From Kluyvera intermedia (lineage in GTDB: Bacteria; Pseudomonadota; Gammaproteobacteria; Enterobacterales; Enterobacteriaceae): a stretch of DNA of 35,256 bases. Positions 7,224 to 16,092 of the stretch are shown here, piece by piece (position 1 is the stretch's first letter; every line of letters starts with the position of its first letter). Both the position numbers and the translations under genes were made by a program. Under the pieces are notes generated by a model. It worked only from the letters and a program-made list of their open reading frames with translations. It had not been told where the DNA came from and ran no database searches. The stretch is from contig NZ_JAKCNS010000031.1 of assembly GCF_021440345.1 (NCBI RefSeq), positions 1 to 35,256 on the forward strand, in the 5' to 3' direction.

Positions 7224-9335
7224 ATGAAAATCATTACTGTTCGCGCAGTGACGCTGCCTGCGCTGCTGCTGCCGCTTATTTTTTCGCCACTGTCCTGGGC
7301 CAATGACGAACAAACATTAATTGTCACCGCCACGCCGCAGACGGTGTCCGAACTGGATACCCCTGCCGCGGTGAGCGTGGTCGATGGCGATGAGATGCGT
7401 CACGCGGCCCCGCGCGTCAATCTTTCCGAATCACTGGGCGCAGTACCGGGTTTACAGATCCAGAACCGACAAAACTATGCTCAGGATCTGCAGCTGTCGA
7501 TCCGCGGATTTGGCGCGCGCTCCACCTTCGGCGTGCGCGGTATTCGAATGTATGTTGACGGTATTCCGGCCACTATGCCGGACGGCCAGGGGCAGACGTC
7601 GAACATCGATATTGGCAGCGTGGAGAGTATCGATGTGCTGCGCGGCCCCTTCTCTGCCCTGTACGGCAACTCTTCTGGCGGCGTGGTCAACGTTAAGACC
7701 GAAAGCGGCAAGCAACCCACCACCGTGGAAGCCAGCAGCTACTACGGCAGCTATGGCACCTGGCACTACGGCATGAAGGCCAGCGGCGCGGTGGGTGATG
7801 GTACGCAGGCGGGGGATGTTGACTATACGGTGTCGACCAATCGTTTCATCACCAGCGGTTATCGTGACCACAGTGCGGCGCGTAAAAATCTCGCCAATGC
7901 CAAGCTTGGCGTACGCATCAACGATGCCAGTAAGCTGACGCTACTGTTTAACAGCGTGGATATTAAAGCCATCGATCCGGGTGGCCTGAGCTATGACGAA
8001 ATGCATCAGGACCCGCACCAATCCCCGCGTGGCGATCAGTACAATACGCGTAAGGACGTCAAACAGACCCAGGCGGGACTGCGCTATGAACGCCAGCTGA
8101 GCGAGCAGGACTCGCTTAGCGTGATGATGTATGCGGGCGAGCGCCAAACGACGCAGTACCAGTCAATCCCGCGCGCCCCGCAGCTTAAGCAGACCCATGC
8201 CGGCGGCGTTATTGATCTTGATAGACACTATCAGGGTATCGATACCCGCTGGACCCACAGCGGCGAGCTGCTGGTGCCGGTGACCTTCACGACCGGGCTG
8301 GATTACGAAACTATGAGCGAGAAACGCCATGGCTACGAAAACTTCGTCATGAACGGCAGCACGCCGGTGTACGGCGAAAAAGGCAATCTGCGCCGTAATG
8401 AACGCAATCTGATGTGGAACCTCGACCCTTACCTGCAAAGCCAATGGCAGTTGACCGACAGGCTCAGCCTCGATGCGGGCGTGCGCTACAGTTCGGTGTG
8501 GTTTGACTCCAACGATCATTACGTCACTGCGGATAACGGCGATGATAGCGGTGATGCCAGCTACCACAAATGGCTGCCTGCCGGATCGTTAAAATATGCC
8601 CTGACGGACGCCTGGAATGTGTATCTCTCCGCCGGACGCGGCTTTGAGACGCCAACAATCAACGAACTCTCCTACCGTTCCGGCGATCAGAGCGGGCTAA
8701 ACTTCGCGCTGCAACCCTCGACCAACGATACCGTGGAAATAGGCAGTAAAACCCGCATTGGCAACGGCCTGTTGACCGCCGCGCTATTCCAGACCGACAC
8801 CGATAACGAGATCGTCACCGACAGCAGCAGCGGCGGGCGTACCAGCTATAAAAATGCAGGGAAAACGCGCCGTCAGGGAATGGAACTGTCGCTTGACCAG
8901 CAGTTCGCCGAAAACTGGCGCGCAAAAGCGGCCTGGACCTGGCTTGACGCCACCTATCGCACCGACGTCTGCGGCGATGGCAGCTGCAACGGCAACCGTA
9001 TCCCGGGCATTGCCCGCAATATGGGCTTTGCCTCGCTGGGTTATGAGCCGGAAAGCGGCTGGTACGCCGGGGCCGATGTGCGCTATATGAGCGACATTAT
9101 GGCCAACGACGAAAACACCGCCCGTGCGCCATCATGGACGGTTGTCGGCCTGAATACCGGCTATAAGTTTGATATTGGCAACTGGAGCATGGATCTGTTT
9201 GGACGGGTCGATAACCTGTTCGACCGCTCGTACGTAGGCTCGGTTATCGTCAATGAATCCAATGGCCGCTACTACGAACCGGCACCGGGCCGTAACTACG
9301 GTGTGGGTTTGAATGTTGCCTGGCGTTTTGAGTAA
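7224..9335 (+). CDS. yncD: TonB-dependent outer membrane receptor YncD
   Basis: 703 aa, close in length to E. coli YncD. Signal peptide MKIITVRAVTLPALLLPLIF... ends after SWA; a TonB-box-like EQTLIVTATP follows at about residues 30-40. The plug domain shows SIRGFGARSTFGVRGIRMYV and VLRGPFSALYGNSSGGVVNV. The remainder is a 22-strand barrel with the C-terminal GVGLNVAWRFE. I start at 7224, because the longer frame from 7143 would put 27 polar and aromatic residues before the signal peptide. It imports an unknown ligand, probably a ferric chelate given the Fur-box-like site upstream; it is also known as a phage receptor in E. coli relatives. A hairpin at 9344-9369 follows the stop. Confidence 0.95.
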   Translation: MKIITVRAVTLPALLLPLIFSPLSWANDEQTLIVTATPQTVSELDTPAAVSVVDGDEMRHAAPRVNLSESLGAVPGLQIQNRQNYAQDLQLSIRGFGARSTFGVRGIRMYVDGIPATMPDGQGQTSNIDIGSVESIDVLRGPFSALYGNSSGGVVNVKTESGKQPTTVEASSYYGSYGTWHYGMKASGAVGDGTQAGDVDYTVSTNRFITSGYRDHSAARKNLANAKLGVRINDASKLTLLFNSVDIKAIDPGGLSYDEMHQDPHQSPRGDQYNTRKDVKQTQAGLRYERQLSEQDSLSVMMYAGERQTTQYQSIPRAPQLKQTHAGGVIDLDRHYQGIDTRWTHSGELLVPVTFTTGLDYETMSEKRHGYENFVMNGSTPVYGEKGNLRRNERNLMWNLDPYLQSQWQLTDRLSLDAGVRYSSVWFDSNDHYVTADNGDDSGDASYHKWLPAGSLKYALTDAWNVYLSAGRGFETPTINELSYRSGDQSGLNFALQPSTNDTVEIGSKTRIGNGLLTAALFQTDTDNEIVTDSSSGGRTSYKNAGKTRRQGMELSLDQQFAENWRAKAAWTWLDATYRTDVCGDGSCNGNRIPGIARNMGFASLGYEPESGWYAGADVRYMSDIMANDENTARAPSWTVVGLNTGYKFDIGNWSMDLFGRVDNLFDRSYVGSVIVNESNGRYYEPAPGRNYGVGLNVAWRFE

Positions 9336-9343
9336 CATCGCTG

Positions 9344-9369
9344 ACGTTTCCGGGGAAACCCGGAAACGT
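9344..9369. terminator. Hairpin between convergent yncD and mcbR
   Basis: ACGTTTCCGG (9344-9353) and CCGGAAACGT (9360-9369), loop GGAAAC, followed on the + strand by ATTTCC. It sits 8 nt past the yncD stop and 16 nt from the mcbR stop, so it probably serves both genes. Confidence 0.6.
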
Positions 9370-9385
9370 ATTTCCTATAACCGAA

Positions 9386-10045
9386 TTAATGCCGATATTG
9401 CTGCTGTAAAAAAGTCGCTGACTCATCAATAATCTGGCATATCGCTGTATGACTGGCGGAAGGTTCCTTTTTTTCCAGTGCAGACAGTAATGGTTGGTAT
9501 ACATTTATATGCTGAAACGGTTCTATAGAATTAGAATATAAATAATGAAAGCTAGGACCGGCACGAACCCATAATTGTTCAATCATGGTCATTAATGTTG
9601 GCATTTCTGCATAAGCATAAATTTTAAAGCGAAATTGATAATTGGCTTGCAGCATTTTCGTGATATCACCGGCATTTTTAGCCTCGTGAAATAATGATGA
9701 GAGCGCGTTCAATTCCCCTATTTTTTCTGATGTTATTTTCGCCGATGCCGTGGCGGTCGCCATGCCTTCAAGGTTTTTGCGGATCTGACTGATTTCGCGA
9801 TAGCCTGAATGGTTTAATACCGGCACCATAAACGCCTGCGCGGGAGCAGCCTGAAGCGCACCAGAAGAGACCAGCCGGAGTAACGCTTCGCGAACGGGTG
9901 TAATACTGATTCCCTGATTAGCCGCTATTTCTCGCGTCACCAATCGCTCACCGGGTTTTAAGGCACCGATGATAAGCGCACTCTTGATATTATTCTCGAC
10001 TTGTTGCGTCAAACTGATGCGTTGTGCTTTTGCAAAATCCAGCAT
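9386..10045 (-). CDS. mcbR: GntR-family regulator, McbR (YncC) type
   Basis: 219 residues. The winged helix-turn-helix covers about residues 10-75 (LKPGERLVTREIAANQGIS, then ITPVREALLRLVSSGALQ) and an all-helical FCD effector domain covers 90-210. IEQLWVRAGPSFHYLY and the ...ITPVREALLRLVS... block are shared with E. coli McbR, which controls biofilm/colanic acid-related genes and sits beside yncD there too. Overall identity looks only moderate, so the regulon may differ. The Shine-Dalgarno GGAG is rather far (about 13 nt) from the ATG. The gene is more AT-rich than yncD. A 188-nt AT-rich gap separates it from the XRE-cupin gene. Confidence 0.8.
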   Translation of the reverse strand: MLDFAKAQRISLTQQVENNIKSALIIGALKPGERLVTREIAANQGISITPVREALLRLVSSGALQAAPAQAFMVPVLNHSGYREISQIRKNLEGMATATASAKITSEKIGELNALSSLFHEAKNAGDITKMLQANYQFRFKIYAYAEMPTLMTMIEQLWVRAGPSFHYLYSNSIEPFQHINVYQPLLSALEKKEPSASHTAICQIIDESATFLQQQYRH

Positions 10046-10233
10046 TTTTATTTTAACTCCATAAATTATAGGCCCAGAGCCCTATAACAATTAATAGCTG
10101 GCATTCTCTTTTTTCGCTCAGGAAATACGATATATATTTTAAAATTGTTCCCTTAGTGAAATTCACCGGTCAATATTGTTAGCGAAACGATTGAGTGAGG
10201 CAGAGATACTGACCACCTCACTGAAAAAATGGG

Positions 10234-10806
10234 CTAAAGCGGGATGTTTAAACGCACAACCAGATAAACGCAGGGCTCAGTGCTGTCGTTGATAAATCGG
10301 CAGTCGGTCGGCGGCCCGAGTTCCAGACAATCCCCCGCCTGCATGCGATGCGCGGTTTGCCCTTCCATAAACAGCAATTCTCCGCCCTGCACCCAGATAA
10401 GCTGACGTGCCAGCGCGTATGCCGACGCGGGCATAGGGATATCGCTCCCGACAGGCAGCTCAATTTGCACCAAATCGATAGGCAGCTCGCCGCGCGGCGA
10501 CACGTGGCGGCGCAGATAATGGCTCTGTGGATCGTGCCAGACCGGCTGGTCGGCGAAGCGAAGTAGCTTGCCTTCCTGAATCTCCGCCCTGGCAATCAGC
10601 GTCGACATACTGATACCAAACGCGCCGGACAGCTTAGCCAGCAGTGCCGCCGTTGGGCTGCTTTCGCCGCGTTCGATTTTGTGGATCATCGCCCGCGACA
10701 CGCTGGCACGCTCTGCCAGATCGCTCAGCGACCAGCCCCGTGACTCGCGTTCAATGCGAATTCTTGCACCGATCCGCTGATTTAGGTTGTCTTCAATAGT
10801 ATTCAT
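10234..10806 (-). CDS. XRE-family HTH regulator with C-terminal cupin
   Basis: 190 aa. An XRE helix-turn-helix occupies about residues 10-66 (RIRIERESRGWSLSDLAERA, VSRAMIHKIERGESSPTA), and a cupin sensor domain follows, with LIWVQGGELLFMEGQ and MQAGDCLELGPPTDCRF near 130-175. The architecture is that of SutR/PuuR-type regulators, but I do not see enough similarity to use a gene name. The start at ATG 10806 is preferred over 10842, which would add CSLYYYA-type residues. The start codons of this gene and mnaT are only 38 nt apart, so it very probably controls mnaT-ydcZ and itself. The cupin ligand is unknown, perhaps an amino-acid derivative linked to MnaT. Confidence 0.85.
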   Translation of the reverse strand: MNTIEDNLNQRIGARIRIERESRGWSLSDLAERASVSRAMIHKIERGESSPTAALLAKLSGAFGISMSTLIARAEIQEGKLLRFADQPVWHDPQSHYLRRHVSPRGELPIDLVQIELPVGSDIPMPASAYALARQLIWVQGGELLFMEGQTAHRMQAGDCLELGPPTDCRFINDSTEPCVYLVVRLNIPL

Positions 10807-10844
10807 GGCGTAATAATATAGTGAACAACATTCAGGGTGCAACT

Positions 10845-11363
10845 ATGTCTATTCGTTTTGCGACAAAAGAAGACTGTGCCGCCATTGCGGCAATTTATAA
10901 CCATGCGGTAGTCAATACCGCCGCTATCTGGAACGACAAAACCGTTGATACCGACAACCGCATTGCCTGGTTTGAGGCGCGTCAGTTCGGCCACTTTCCA
11001 GTACTGGTGAGCGAAGAAAATGGCGTTGTCACCGGCTATGCCTCCTACGGCGACTGGCGTAGCTTTGACGGTTTTCGTCATACGGTGGAACACTCGGTTT
11101 ATGTCCATCCGCAACATCAGGGCAAAGGGCTCGGCAACACCCTGCTCGGCGCACTGATTGAAGAAGCTAAGCGTCGCGGCAAGCACGTGATGGTGGCCGG
11201 TATCGAATCGCAAAACTACGCCTCTTTGCATCTGCATGAAAAACACGGTTTTGTCACTACCGGGCAGATGCCGCAGGTTGGCACCAAGTTCGGTCGCTGG
11301 TTGGATCTCACCTTCATGCAGCTACAGCTGGATAACCGGCTCGACCCGGATGGCCTGGCATGA
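10845..11363 (+). CDS. mnaT: L-amino acid N-acyltransferase MnaT (YncA)
   Basis: 172-aa GNAT enzyme matching E. coli MnaT almost throughout, e.g. NHAVVNTAAIWNDKTVDTDN, GYASYGDWRSFDGFRHTVEH and the C-terminal KFGRWLDLTFMQLQLD. The acetyl-CoA pyrophosphate-binding loop is HPQHQGKGLGNTLL (Q/RxxGxG/A). The family acetylates methionine and methionine-analogue toxins such as methionine sulfoximine and sulfone, and related bar/pat enzymes acetylate phosphinothricin. The ATG at 10845 is preferred over the GTG at 10821 by alignment and by AGGGTG before it. It overlaps ydcZ by 4 nt (ATGA), so the two are translationally coupled. Confidence 0.93.
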   Translation: MSIRFATKEDCAAIAAIYNHAVVNTAAIWNDKTVDTDNRIAWFEARQFGHFPVLVSEENGVVTGYASYGDWRSFDGFRHTVEHSVYVHPQHQGKGLGNTLLGALIEEAKRRGKHVMVAGIESQNYASLHLHEKHGFVTTGQMPQVGTKFGRWLDLTFMQLQLDNRLDPDGLA

Positions 11364-11809
11364 ATCAATCCCTCACGCTGACGTTCCTGATAGCCGCCGG
11401 CATTGGCCTGGTTATCCAGAACACGCTGATGGTGCGCATTACCCAGTCCGCTTCGACGATTCTGGTGGCGATGCTGCTGAACTCGCTGGTGGGTATTGTT
11501 TTATTTGTCACTATCCTGCTGATTAAGCATGGTCTTTCAGGCGTGAACGAGCTGGTGTCTACCATTAAGTGGTGGACGCTGATACCCGGTCTGCTGGGGT
11601 CATTTTTTGTCTTTGCCAGCATCAGCGGCTATCAGTACGTAGGGGCAGCAACGACGATTGCGGTATTGGTGGCCAGTCAGTTAATTGGCGGGCTGGTGAT
11701 GGATATCGTTAAAAGCCATGGCATTCCCTGGAGGGCGCTGGTGGGGCCGGTGTGCGGCGCGGTAATGCTGATTATCGGTGCATGGCTGGTGGCAAGACGC
11801 CAGTTTTGA
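11360..11809 (+). CDS. ydcZ: DMT-superfamily membrane protein YdcZ
   Basis: 149 aa, the same length as E. coli YdcZ (DUF606 family). Five hydrophobic helices can be seen (about residues 6-24, 34-54, 70-88, 94-112, 124-144), including LVIQNTLMVRITQSASTILV and VGAATTIAVLVASQLIGGLV. Half-size DMT proteins work as dimers, and this one probably exports a small metabolite. Its 4-nt overlap with mnaT suggests a joint job, e.g. export of the acylated product, but that is inference. Confidence 0.9.
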   Translation: MNQSLTLTFLIAAGIGLVIQNTLMVRITQSASTILVAMLLNSLVGIVLFVTILLIKHGLSGVNELVSTIKWWTLIPGLLGSFFVFASISGYQYVGAATTIAVLVASQLIGGLVMDIVKSHGIPWRALVGPVCGAVMLIIGAWLVARRQF

Positions 11810-11857
11810 GTCACAGCGATTTAAAAAAAAGCCGGTTATCACGCTCAAATGGTGGCA

Positions 11858-11889
11858 CAGCCCCCTCATCCCTCGGGACGAGGGGGCTG
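11858..11889. terminator. Strong hairpin between convergent ydcZ and ydcY
   Basis: CAGCCCCCTC (11858-11867) pairs with GAGGGGGCTG (11880-11889), and the inner TCCCTCGGGA extends the stem, giving a near-continuous 14-bp hairpin. It lies between two convergent genes. T-runs are weak, so this may be a bidirectional terminator of reduced strength. Confidence 0.6.
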
Positions 11890-11903
11890 ATAATCAGTAA
11901 AAA

Positions 11904-12137
11904 CTAGAGGATCGTGCCGCCCTGGCTGAGCAGTTCGCGACGCGCTTCTTCCAGCTCCTGCTGGTTTTTACCGTGATGAGCAATAGCCACGCGCAGGCGT
12001 TGCTGCTGGGTAAAACGATCTTCACGGCTGAGCGCCGCGTCATCGCTCAACACCACCAGCAGCTCATTCATGTGCGTAATCACGCTCTCTTCAATCGCGG
12101 CATCAACGCGTGCGATAACCTCATCCAGATGTGACAT
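11904..12137 (-). CDS. ydcY: YdcY family small protein
   Basis: 77 aa, nearly the same as E. coli YdcY in length, start (MSHLDEVIARVDAAIEESV) and end (GGTIL). Helical, soluble, DUF2526 family, function unknown. AAGGAGCG precedes the ATG. It begins 9 nt after the stop of the upstream DppA-like gene, so here it is the second gene of that operon, a different partner from the ydcS-ydcX neighbours it has in E. coli. Confidence 0.92.
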   Translation of the reverse strand: MSHLDEVIARVDAAIEESVITHMNELLVVLSDDAALSREDRFTQQQRLRVAIAHHGKNQQELEEARRELLSQGGTIL

Positions 12138-12146
12138 ACTCGCTCC

Positions 12147-13742
12147 TTAATTAATTTTCACTTTCGAGAAATCACTGCCCATCAGGCTCACGCTGTAGCC
12201 CGTGATGTTGCTGCGCGTGGCATAGAAGGTTTTGCCATTCGCCAACGCAATCCACGGCGCCTGCTGATAGTAGATTTCCTGTGCCTGGCCGTACAACGCG
12301 GCGCGTTTCGCCGGATCGCTGACGACCAGCGCTTTTTTCACCAGCCCATCATACTCTTTATTACACCAGCGCGCGGCGTTGGAGCCGGATTTTATGCTGT
12401 CGCAGCCGAGCAGCGTATTGGCAAAATTATCCGGATCGCCGTTGTCTGACATCCAGCCGTACAACGCGCTGTCATGTTCGCCTTTGCGGATGCCGGAGAG
12501 GTATTCGCCCCACTCATAGCTGACAATTTTGGCCTTCACGCCCACTTTAGCCCAGTCATTCTGGATCATCTCGGCGATACGGCGCGAGTTAGGGTTGTAC
12601 GGACGCTGAACCGGCATCGACCACAATGTCACATCCACCCCCTTCTCAAGCCCGGCCTGTTTCAACAAGGCTTTCGCTTTTTCCGGGTTGTAGCCGTAGT
12701 CCTGGAGATCCTTTTTGTAGCCCATCATATTCGGTGGAATTGGTGATTTGGCCACCGTCCCCGATCCCATAAACACCGCGTTGACGATGGCTTGTTTATC
12801 GGTCGCGTAGTTCAGCGCCTGGCGGACCAGCACGTTATCAAACGGCTTTTTGCTGGTGTTGAACGCCAGATAGCCGACGTTCAGCGCTTCAACCGCGTGC
12901 AGCGTCAGGTCGTGATTTTTTTTAATCACATCAAACTGTACCGGCGAAGGCGCAGGGATAATCTGGCATTCGTTGGTTTGCAGCTTCGCCAGACGCGTCT
13001 CGACGTTTGGCGTAATGGAGAAGATCAGGTGTTTGGTCGGCACCGCGCCATCCCAATAATTTGGGTTAGCCAGGTAGCGAATCTGAGAGTCGACTTTGTA
13101 CTGTTGCAACACGTATGGCCCGGTACCAATTGGCCAGTTATCGACGTTCTCCGGAGTGCCTTTTTTCAGCATCGCATCGGCATATTCCGCCGACAGAATC
13201 GATGCGAAGTCCATACCCCAATCGGCGAGGAACGCGGCGTTGGGTTCGTTCAACACGAACTGTACGTGATAGTCATCAACCTTCTTCACCTCTTTAATAA
13301 GCTTATCGAGGCCAACGTCGCTGAAGTACTCATAGTTACCCTGCGATACGTTGTGATAAGGATTATCTTTATCCTTTTGACGCAGCACGGAGAAAATCAC
13401 GTCGTCAGCGTTAAAGTCACGGGTCGGTTTGAAGAACTTGTTACTGTTGAACTTCACCCCCTGACGCAACGTAAAGGTATAGATCAGGCCGTCTGGAGAT
13501 ATCGTCCAGTCGGTTGCCAGCGATGGAACCGGGGTGTTTTTGACCGGGTCGAAGTTAATCAAACGGTTATATAACACCTGCGAACTGGCCACAAAACTCG
13601 GGCCTGAGCTGGCGATTTGCGGGTTAAAGGACTCCGGTGAAGCTTCGGAGCAGTAGATGAGCGTGTCGTTGTTGGCCGCCAAGGCGCTTGCCGGTAACAG
13701 TGCGCTGAGCGCCAGCGCGAGTAGCGTTTTCCCTGTAGTCAT
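12147..13742 (-). CDS. DppA-like peptide ABC transporter substrate-binding protein
   Basis: 531 residues with a signal peptide (MTTGKTLLALALSALLPASALA, about 22 residues). The mature protein belongs to SBP family 5 and is very similar to the dipeptide-binding DppA, with LIYCSEASPESFNPQ at the N-terminus, NPYHNVSQGNYEYFSDVGLD, PIGTGPYVLQQYKVDSQIRY and MPVQRPYNPNSRRIAEM. Likely a periplasmic binder of di- or oligopeptides. No permease or ATPase gene is next to it, so it either shares the Dpp/Opp membrane machinery (as MppA does with Opp) or signals without transport. It is cotranscribed with ydcY, with AAAGG upstream of the ATG at a long spacing. The 397-nt AT-rich region before it leaves room for complex regulation. 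Confidence 0.88.
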   Translation of the reverse strand: MTTGKTLLALALSALLPASALAANNDTLIYCSEASPESFNPQIASSGPSFVASSQVLYNRLINFDPVKNTPVPSLATDWTISPDGLIYTFTLRQGVKFNSNKFFKPTRDFNADDVIFSVLRQKDKDNPYHNVSQGNYEYFSDVGLDKLIKEVKKVDDYHVQFVLNEPNAAFLADWGMDFASILSAEYADAMLKKGTPENVDNWPIGTGPYVLQQYKVDSQIRYLANPNYWDGAVPTKHLIFSITPNVETRLAKLQTNECQIIPAPSPVQFDVIKKNHDLTLHAVEALNVGYLAFNTSKKPFDNVLVRQALNYATDKQAIVNAVFMGSGTVAKSPIPPNMMGYKKDLQDYGYNPEKAKALLKQAGLEKGVDVTLWSMPVQRPYNPNSRRIAEMIQNDWAKVGVKAKIVSYEWGEYLSGIRKGEHDSALYGWMSDNGDPDNFANTLLGCDSIKSGSNAARWCNKEYDGLVKKALVVSDPAKRAALYGQAQEIYYQQAPWIALANGKTFYATRSNITGYSVSLMGSDFSKVKIN

Positions 13743-14139
13743 TTGTTATAAGCCTTTCAGTTTTATTATAACTCGCAGATATTCACTAGGTAGATAAATC
13801 AAGAGTGTCTCTACCGTTTCATGAACTCGGCGCGTGGACAGGCTAATAACAGCATAAACTGCGCTAATCAGCAAATAGTTAACTGAAACAAACCACATAA
13901 TTAACATTATTTTCAGCAAGTTAAGATTATGGATGATTCTTTTTCCTGCTAATGTTCCTCTAGCAGGAAGCCCCTCATTCTGAGCGCAGATAAACCCTCA
14001 GGTACCGCAAGTGGTACCAACACATACAGCAAATCTATACATTAGCAGCCAAATCCATTGAATCTTAAAGTTTTTTTCGTATAATCCATCAGATTATCCT
14101 CATACTGAATTAAGAATCTAATTTTATTTACAGGTATGT
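13743..14139. other. AT-rich divergent intergenic region
   Basis: 397 nt between the divergent DppA-like and O-acetyltransferase genes. It holds a 9-bp perfect stem (13943-13951 with 13961-13969, 9-nt loop) and GGTACC repeated at 14001-14006 and 14013-14018. No coding frame. The stretch before 14140 is AT-rich and probably contains the acyltransferase promoter. Confidence 0.6.
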
Positions 14140-16056
14140 ATGTCAAAGATTGGTTTTAGAAAAGATATTAATGGACTGAGATGTTATGCCGTCCTGCTTG
14201 TGGTGTTATTCCACTATGGGGTACCAGGATTTAGTTCTGGATTTATTGGTGTTGACATATTTTTTGTCGTGTCAGGTTTTTTGATGTCAGCGATAATAAT
14301 CCCCGGTGTTTTAAATAGAGACTTTAAGTTATTCGACTTCTATATATCACGCATTGTCAGGATTGTCCCCTCAATCATCTTCTTATTAGTTATTTTCTAT
14401 GCCATTAGTTTTACATTCGCACCACCGGAAAGTTTTAAAGACTATTCAAAATACGCTATAAAATCATTACTTTTCGTTTCCAACATCGCGTACTTAAACC
14501 TCCAGAATGGATATTTCACTGGCGACAGCGATAGCAATTTCTTGCTCCATACTTGGTCATTATCGGTCGAGTGGCAATTTTATTTAGTGTACCCACTAAT
14601 GATAATGTTGACCGCGAGTGCAATCAGAAAGCTAAAATCACTACTGACGTTAGTTTTATTCATCCTCGCGGCATCACTGCTGACATCGATTCATTACTCA
14701 ACGATTGACTCATCGTTTAATTTTTATACTTTGTTCACTCGAGCATGGGAGATGGCGATTGGTGGAGTGGTGTTCATTCTATCGCAGAATAAAAGTACAA
14801 ACGCGATACTCTATCGCATTGGCATTGTATTGTTAGCCATTTCAGCATATGTCAGTTATAACATTCAACTATGGCCAGGTTATTTAGCCCTGCTGCCAGT
14901 ACTTTCCACGGCACTGATTTTATACTCAACAAATCAACACAGTATCATCTTTAATAATAAAGCATCGCAACTGATAGGCTCGGCATCGTACTCCATCTAT
15001 CTATGGCACTGGCCAATTTTTGTCACTTTAAGTTATTACGAACTACTCACCGATACGCTATCACGCTTATTTTATTCACTTTTCTCTGTCCTTGTTGGCA
15101 TCATCGTTTATGCTCTTTTTGAGAAAAAAGCGTCCAAAAAACTAAAATCATTAAAGAAAAAACAAATTCTAGCCCTTGTTTTGATACCCATGATTATTTC
15201 TATCGTCGTATTTGACTACACCCGCAGTCATTCTGGTTTTTTATGGCGAGGCAATGCGAACTATCAAAAAGCGTCGACTGAAATTGTATTACCCAATCCT
15301 GATAACGGCTGGTGTTTTTATGCCATAGCCAGTAATCGTAAATTGAATTTAGGACAAGATGGGCTAACCTGCCACATTGGTTCATTAAACAGCAAGAAAA
15401 AAGCCATTCTCTTTGGCGACTCGTTTGCAGGTCATTACATTCCATTCTGGGATACGGTAGGTAAAAAATTAAACTTAGATATCAATGCGATCACCACCAA
15501 CTGGTGTGGCCCCTCAACTGGAACTGAATTTTTAGGGCCGAAAACCTCAATCGCCTATAAGCAATGCTTATTCAATCGTGAATACCTTGCCAAAAACATA
15601 GAAAACTACGATTACTTAATTTTCTCTGGAGCATGGTCTTATATCGTTGGCAATACCGAAGCGAAGCAAGCATTTGAGTCATTATTAAAAACGGCACAAA
15701 AAACAGGCAAAAAAATAATTATCATGGATGAGCCTTACCAATTTGACGTAAACATTGGCGAAATGTACAAAAAATCGGTATGGGATGGACATCAATTTGA
15801 TATATCAAAATACATAACCAATTCGAAGAACGAACGTCAGGCAGAGGTCAGTACGGTGTTGAGGAATCTATCAGCAGACAATAAGAATACTGTTTTTCTG
15901 CCTCGCGAAGACTTGTTTGACGCGTCCCAGGTGAATACGCAGGGTGTCCCATACTCCCTCGATGGCGAACATATTAGCGTCGTTGGTTCACTTTCTGCGG
16001 CAGAGCACTTCATCAAAACTCAACGCTATACTGAACTCAATCATTTTACTCAGTAG
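14140..16056 (+). CDS. O-acetyltransferase, acyltransferase-3 plus SGNH domain (OafB-like)
   Basis: 638 aa. Residues 1-360 form a membrane acyltransferase-3 domain with about 10-11 helices: RKDINGLRCYAVLLVVLFHY carries His25, then FIGVDIFFVVSGFLMS, LHTWSLSVEWQFYLVYP and SIYLWHWPIFV. Residues 415-630 form a fused SGNH hydrolase-like domain with GDSFAGH (Ser428) and DGEH (Asp608, His611). The architecture is that of OafB-type enzymes, which acetylate O-antigen or other surface glycans; the membrane part passes acetyl across and the SGNH part transfers it. The start has ACAGG 5 nt before it. The gene is clearly AT-richer than its neighbours on both sides, and it stands alone, which suggests horizontal acquisition. 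The glycan target is unknown. Confidence 0.88.
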   Translation: MSKIGFRKDINGLRCYAVLLVVLFHYGVPGFSSGFIGVDIFFVVSGFLMSAIIIPGVLNRDFKLFDFYISRIVRIVPSIIFLLVIFYAISFTFAPPESFKDYSKYAIKSLLFVSNIAYLNLQNGYFTGDSDSNFLLHTWSLSVEWQFYLVYPLMIMLTASAIRKLKSLLTLVLFILAASLLTSIHYSTIDSSFNFYTLFTRAWEMAIGGVVFILSQNKSTNAILYRIGIVLLAISAYVSYNIQLWPGYLALLPVLSTALILYSTNQHSIIFNNKASQLIGSASYSIYLWHWPIFVTLSYYELLTDTLSRLFYSLFSVLVGIIVYALFEKKASKKLKSLKKKQILALVLIPMIISIVVFDYTRSHSGFLWRGNANYQKASTEIVLPNPDNGWCFYAIASNRKLNLGQDGLTCHIGSLNSKKKAILFGDSFAGHYIPFWDTVGKKLNLDINAITTNWCGPSTGTEFLGPKTSIAYKQCLFNREYLAKNIENYDYLIFSGAWSYIVGNTEAKQAFESLLKTAQKTGKKIIIMDEPYQFDVNIGEMYKKSVWDGHQFDISKYITNSKNERQAEVSTVLRNLSADNKNTVFLPREDLFDASQVNTQGVPYSLDGEHISVVGSLSAAEHFIKTQRYTELNHFTQ

Positions 16057-16067
16057 CGGTTATTGCT

Positions 16068-16092
16068 CCCTCCCTGGTCATCCCAGGGAGGG
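16068..16092. terminator. Hairpin after the O-acetyltransferase gene
   Basis: CCCTCCCTGG (16068-16077) pairs with CCAGGGAGGG (16083-16092) around TCATC, 11 nt past the stop. No immediate T-run, although a short T-run occurs about 24 nt further on. Confidence 0.5.

Noticed and set aside
13943-13969. 9-bp hairpin with 9-nt loop as a terminator
   Set aside because: It lies between divergent genes, and the T-run is on the wrong side for either strand; kept only as a note in the intergenic entry.
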